This document shows, piece after piece, positions 60,611 through 64,000 of a stretch of DNA of 64,000 nucleotides. Position numbers and translations under genes: made by a program. Where the stretch lies: NCBI GenBank assembly GCA_023383055.1, contig JAHDYP010000009.1:1-64000 (forward strand), written 5' to 3'. The notes under the pieces are model-generated. The model had not been told where the DNA came from. It ran no database searches and worked only from the letters and a program-made list of their open reading frames with translations. This DNA is from Verrucomicrobiota bacterium (GTDB lineage Bacteria; Verrucomicrobiota; Verrucomicrobiia; Limisphaerales; JAHDYP01). How positions within the stretch are numbered: position 1 is the first letter of the stretch; the number at the start of each line of letters is the position of its first letter.

Positions 60611-62854
60611 ATGAATCGCCGGGTATTCCTCAAACGCTCGTTCCTGGCCGGGGCCGGCTGGGGTGCCTGTCATTACCTTGGCTGGCCGGCCGCCGAAGCG
60701 CTGCTGCCCGCGGGAGCGGCTCCGCCAGCGCTGGAGACGCCCCATTTTGCCAGTCGCATGCAGGCGTTTGTCTGGCGCAATTGGCAACTGGTTTCGGTGG
60801 ATCGGATGGCGGCGACGGTGGGGGCGCGGGAATCGGACATGGTGGAACTGGGCCGCTCGCTGGGGTTGGGCGAACCGCCGCCGATTTCATCGGAGATCGA
60901 GCGCCGGGCGTTCATCACGGTCATTCGTCGGAACTGGCATCTGCTGCCTTACGAGCAACTCCTGACCTTGCTGGGATGGACCGCCGAACAGCTCGCGTTC
61001 ACCTTGCGCGAGGATGATTTCCTCTACGTCAAGCTGGGGTCGCTGAAGCCCCGGTGCGCCCCGCTGAAATGGTCACCCCCCACGCCGGCGGAGCGGGCGC
61101 GGGCGGCCGAGATTGCAGCCCTGGTTCGCGAGGAGTTTGGCGAGGTGCCCCTTACCGGGCGCGATCCGTTGTTCGGTTTTGTGAGCCGCTTGAGTGCGGC
61201 TCCACCCCGGAAAGTCCCGCCGCGTGAACCTGATCGCGGACGCCCGGAGATTCCGCGGTTTTGCTATTCGTATTTCGCCTTGTATGGGGATGCCCTGCTG
61301 GATCCGGCCCTGGATCCGTATCCGGAGGGTTACCTGGCGCGTTTGGCGGAAGCCGGAGTCAACGGGGTCTGGCTGCAGGGATTGCTGGCAAACCTCGCTC
61401 CGTTTCCCTGGGACGAACGGATCAGTGCCGGATATGAGCAACGTCGGGAACAGTTGCGTCGACTGGTCGAGCGTGCCGGCCGCTTCGGCATCAAGGTTTA
61501 TGTGTACCTGAACGAGCCCCGGTCGCGGCCGCTGGCCTTCTTCGAGCGGCATCCCGGCTTGAAAGGGGTGGCGCAAGGCGACCACGCGGCGCTATGCACA
61601 TCGGCGCCCGAGGTCCGCGGCTGGCTGATCGGAGCGGTCGAATCGTTGTGCCGGGCGGTGCCGGATCTGGGGGGCTTCTTCACCATCACGGCGTCCGAGA
61701 ATTTCACGAATTGCTGGTCGCATCATCAGGGAGGGTCGTGTCCACGCTGCGGGGAACGCGGCGCGGCCGAGGTGATTGCCGATCTGTTGCGGTCGTTCCA
61801 GGAGGGGATTCAGCGGGCGGGCGGGCGTCAGACCCTGATCGCCTGGGACTGGGGTTGGGCGGAGGCGTGGGCCGAGGAGGCGGTGCGGCGCCTGCCCGAC
61901 GGCATTGCCGTGATGAGCGTCAGTGAGTGGGATGTGACCATCGAACGCGGCGGCGTCCGCTCCCAGGTGGGCGAGTACAGCCTCTCCGCCCTGGGACCGG
62001 GTCCGCGAGCGCGGCGGCATTGGGCGGCGGCGCGCCGGCGCGGGCTCCCGGCGTTTGCCAAGCTCCAGGTTGGCACCACGTGGGAACTGGCGTCGGTGCC
62101 CTTCATTCCGGCGGTGGAACAGGCGTGGGCGCAGGGGCACAACCTGCGGGAGGAAAAGGTCAGCGGTTTGATGCTGGGCTGGACCCTCGGAGGCCATCCC
62201 TCACCGAATCTGGAGGCGACGGTGGCGGGGTTGAACGGCGAAGACCTCGAGGCGGTGGCGGTCCGCCGTCATGGCGCGCGGCATGCCGGGCCTGCGCTGG
62301 CGGCCTGGCGCGGTTTCAGCCGTGCCTTTCGTGAGTTCCCGTTTCATATCGGCAGTGTGTATCATGCTCCCTGGCAGATGGGACCGGCCAATCCGCTCTG
62401 GAACCAGCCCACCGGCTATGCCAGCACCATGGTCGGATTGCCTTACGACGATGTCACCCGGTGGCGTTCAATCTATCCGGTTGAAACCTGGTGCACCCAA
62501 CTTGAACGCGTGGCGGATGGCTTCGAAACCACGGCGGCCGAACTCGCGGCGGCGGTCGATCGCGATCCGCCGCCCGGCCTGGAGGATGAACTCCGTTTCG
62601 CCCAGGCCTGCGCGATTCACTGGCGCAGCGCCGCCACCCAGGCAAGGTGGATCACCCAGCGGGATGCGCCCAACCCCGATCCCGCGACCGGGCGGGCATT
62701 GCTGCTCGCGGAACTTTCACTGGCCCGCCGCCTTCACCGCCTGCAGTCACAGGACAGCCGGATCGGCTTCGAGGCATCGAATCATTACTTTTACGTGCCG
62801 CTCGATCTGGTCGAGAAGGTGATCAACTGCCGGTGGCTGCTGCGCGAGGGATGA
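60611..62854 (+). CDS. Tat-exported protein of unknown function, glycosidase-like barrel
   Basis: A 747-residue protein with a twin-arginine-like signal (MNRRVFLKRSFLAGAGWGAC). Residues ~45-145 contain two tandem copies of a ~45-residue helical unit (FVWRNWQLVSVDRMAATVGA and VIRRNWHLLPYEQLLTLLGW). A TIM-barrel-like region follows (about 210-560) with FCYSYFALYGDALLDP, GVNGVWLQGLL, FGIKVYVYLNEP, FFTITASENFTNCWSHH and LIAWDWGWAE, reminiscent of hexosaminidase/glycosidase barrels. A helical C-terminus completes it. SCPRC may bind metal. No family name can be given. It lies 43 bp after the prepilin-like gene. Confidence 0.7.
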   Translation: MNRRVFLKRSFLAGAGWGACHYLGWPAAEALLPAGAAPPALETPHFASRMQAFVWRNWQLVSVDRMAATVGARESDMVELGRSLGLGEPPPISSEIERRAFITVIRRNWHLLPYEQLLTLLGWTAEQLAFTLREDDFLYVKLGSLKPRCAPLKWSPPTPAERARAAEIAALVREEFGEVPLTGRDPLFGFVSRLSAAPPRKVPPREPDRGRPEIPRFCYSYFALYGDALLDPALDPYPEGYLARLAEAGVNGVWLQGLLANLAPFPWDERISAGYEQRREQLRRLVERAGRFGIKVYVYLNEPRSRPLAFFERHPGLKGVAQGDHAALCTSAPEVRGWLIGAVESLCRAVPDLGGFFTITASENFTNCWSHHQGGSCPRCGERGAAEVIADLLRSFQEGIQRAGGRQTLIAWDWGWAEAWAEEAVRRLPDGIAVMSVSEWDVTIERGGVRSQVGEYSLSALGPGPRARRHWAAARRRGLPAFAKLQVGTTWELASVPFIPAVEQAWAQGHNLREEKVSGLMLGWTLGGHPSPNLEATVAGLNGEDLEAVAVRRHGARHAGPALAAWRGFSRAFREFPFHIGSVYHAPWQMGPANPLWNQPTGYASTMVGLPYDDVTRWRSIYPVETWCTQLERVADGFETTAAELAAAVDRDPPPGLEDELRFAQACAIHWRSAATQARWITQRDAPNPDPATGRALLLAELSLARRLHRLQSQDSRIGFEASNHYFYVPLDLVEKVINCRWLLREG

Positions 62855-62869
62855 TGGCGCGCCGGCACG

Positions 62870-63034
62870 TCAATTGCCCGACAGCTTGCGCGTGCTCCGC
62901 TCCTGCATCCAGACCACGTCCAGGTTATTGGGCGAGGCGACGTTGAGCTGGAACTCCCCGCCTTTCTTGAGGTTGGGCATGGTGCGGGCATCGACCCACT
63001 TCTTGATTTCGGCGTGGCCATCGCATTCTGGAAT
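62870..63034 (-). pseudogene. C-terminal fragment of a prepilin-type domain protein
   Basis: 54 codons without a start, bounded upstream by an in-frame stop at 63035-63037. They read CDGHAEIKKWVDARTMPNLK, then KGGEFQLNVASPNNLDVVWM, then QERSTRKLSGN. This is the characteristic end of verrucomicrobial prepilin-type cleavage/methylation proteins (DGHAE, RTMP, SPNN, DVxWMQ). The N-terminal pilin helix and most of the head are missing. It faces the upstream Tat protein gene. Confidence 0.75.
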
Positions 63035-63072
63035 TCACATTTGGCGCGCTCCAGGGTAGGTTGCGCCTCGCG

Positions 63073-63840
63073 ATGGGCGGTAACCTGTTCGATCTCGATT
63101 ACCTGCGCGCCCTGTTGACGTCGCCATTTTTCCTGGTGGCCACGGTCTTCTGGCTCTGGATGCTGGTCGACGCGTTGCGTCGGCGGGAATGGGTCTGGGC
63201 GGCGCTGATCTTCTTTTTCAGCTATTTGACGGCGCTGCTCTATTTCTTTCTCGTCTATCGGCAGGCACCGGCCGCCACCCGGGGTTTCGAACTGCCGGGT
63301 GCGGTCGACCGGCGTCGGATCCGCGAGCTCCAGGCCCAAATCCATCATCTGGACAAGCCGCACCATTATCTGGAGCTCGGCGACATCTATTTTCACCAGG
63401 GAAAACTGGCCAAGGCCGAAGCCGCGTATCGCGCCGCCCACGAGCGGGATGGCGGCGACCCGGACATCCGGGCTCATCTGGGCCAGTGTCTGTTGCGGCA
63501 GGGGCGGCCTGCCGAGGCGCTTCCCTTGCTGGAGGGGATATGCCGGGATGCGCCGCAACACGATTATGGCCATTCGCAAATGGCGCTGGCCGAAACGCTC
63601 GCCGCGTTGGGAGACTTCGATCGTGCGATCCCGGTCTGGCAGCAAGTCACCGAACACCATTCCTACCCCCGGGCCCGGGTTCAGTTGGCCGAACTGCACC
63701 TGGCCAAGGGCCAGCCTGATCAGGCGCGCGCGCTGCTCAGGGAGGTGCTGGACGACGAGCCCCACGCTCCGGGGTTTCAGCGGAGGCGCGATCGCGTCTG
63801 GGTGCGGCGTGCCCGGCGTCTGCTGCGGCAGGTCCACTAG
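63073..63840 (+). CDS. Membrane-anchored TPR protein
   Basis: A 255-residue protein with two N-terminal transmembrane helices (ALLTSPFFLVATVFWLWMLV and VWAALIFFFSYLTALLYFFL), then a cytosolic TPR domain (HYLELGDIYFHQGKLAKAEA, IRAHLGQCLLRQGRPAEALP, MALAETLAALGDFDRAIPVW, VQLAELHLAKGQPDQARALL). It ends in an Arg-rich tail. TPRs recruit protein partners to the membrane; none is identified. The ATG at 63073 is preferred to a TTG at 63061. Nothing is recognised between its end and the window edge. Confidence 0.82.
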   Translation: MGGNLFDLDYLRALLTSPFFLVATVFWLWMLVDALRRREWVWAALIFFFSYLTALLYFFLVYRQAPAATRGFELPGAVDRRRIRELQAQIHHLDKPHHYLELGDIYFHQGKLAKAEAAYRAAHERDGGDPDIRAHLGQCLLRQGRPAEALPLLEGICRDAPQHDYGHSQMALAETLAALGDFDRAIPVWQQVTEHHSYPRARVQLAELHLAKGQPDQARALLREVLDDEPHAPGFQRRRDRVWVRRARRLLRQVH

Positions 63841-64000
63841 CGCGGTTTTGCGGCTGGCAGCGTATCGGAGGGTCGTAGTCCGCCACACAGCCGGGCTGCA
63901 TTGTGGCTGCATCTGGGTCTCGACAAAGGCGCGGGTGTGGGGCATAACAACTCGCCAATGGCTGGTCCAACGACCGTAAACGACGAAGCCCAACTGGCCC

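Overview
The window is about 64 kb of high-GC DNA, nearly all coding on both strands. Its gene repertoire points to Verrucomicrobiota, most likely the Limisphaerales/Pedosphaera side. The evidence is five secreted (twin-arginine) Gfo/Idh/MocA oxidoreductases, a DUF6807 (PmoA-like) protein, sugar-phosphate isomerase/epimerase, PQQ-type beta-propeller, GH106, GH43 and GH172/DUF2961 glycosidases, a DUF4914 protein, and a prepilin-like protein with the typical [20 protein letters not shown] start. The taxonomic call is inference from gene content. I see no rRNA, tRNA or CRISPR array.

Layout. 0.1-5.2 kb: a TPR protein, an arabinose/fucose-isomerase-fold protein and a secreted GH106-type rhamnosidase. 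5.2-12 kb: a membrane spermidine-synthase-like protein, an ATP-grasp (PurD-like) ligase, alanine racemase and a beta-CASP metallo-hydrolase. 12-21 kb: a sugar-catabolism region with three Gfo/Idh/MocA proteins, the DUF6807 protein, a sugar isomerase, a HEAT-repeat protein and a beta-propeller protein. 21-28.5 kb: a LuxR-type response regulator, a Pro/Ala-rich repeat protein, an Rnk-like factor, an orphan small protein and a 1,200-residue secreted metzincin protease. 29-32.7 kb: a SWIM zinc-finger protein coupled to a SNF2 helicase. 32.9-39.5 kb: a CzcCBA/CusCBA-type metal efflux operon preceded by a His-rich membrane protein. 39.6-51.7 kb: carbohydrate genes (DUF6259-like, alpha-glucan phosphorylase, GH172, DUF4914, GH43), a rhodanese, a Tat-exported barrel protein and a fourth Gfo/Idh/MocA.

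51.7-54.9 kb is a graveyard of broken genes. It holds a truncated Ser/Thr kinase, a frameshifted formylglycine-generating-enzyme fragment and a REP-associated-type transposase split by a MazF/PemK toxin-antitoxin pair, together with short repeats. 54.9-63.8 kb: a fifth Gfo/Idh/MocA, an unusually long NAD-dependent DNA ligase that looks mosaic in composition, a small SWIM protein, a prepilin-like protein, a large Tat-exported protein of unknown function, a prepilin-like gene fragment and a TPR membrane protein.

The least conventional signal is a set of degenerate short tandem repeats with 7-bp (and some 6-bp) periods. TCACGYY occurs at three loci, two of them preceded by the same 82-bp leader. 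CAACCNN sits directly before a start codon. An AATCC-type array of ten units lies inside the broken kinase. These resemble the heptanucleotide STRR repeats described in cyanobacteria, in what appears to be an unrelated phylum.

Functionally the window reads as a polysaccharide/sugar-degrading lifestyle (secreted glycosidases and exported oxidoreductases), with glycogen use, metal resistance and ordinary housekeeping genes interspersed.
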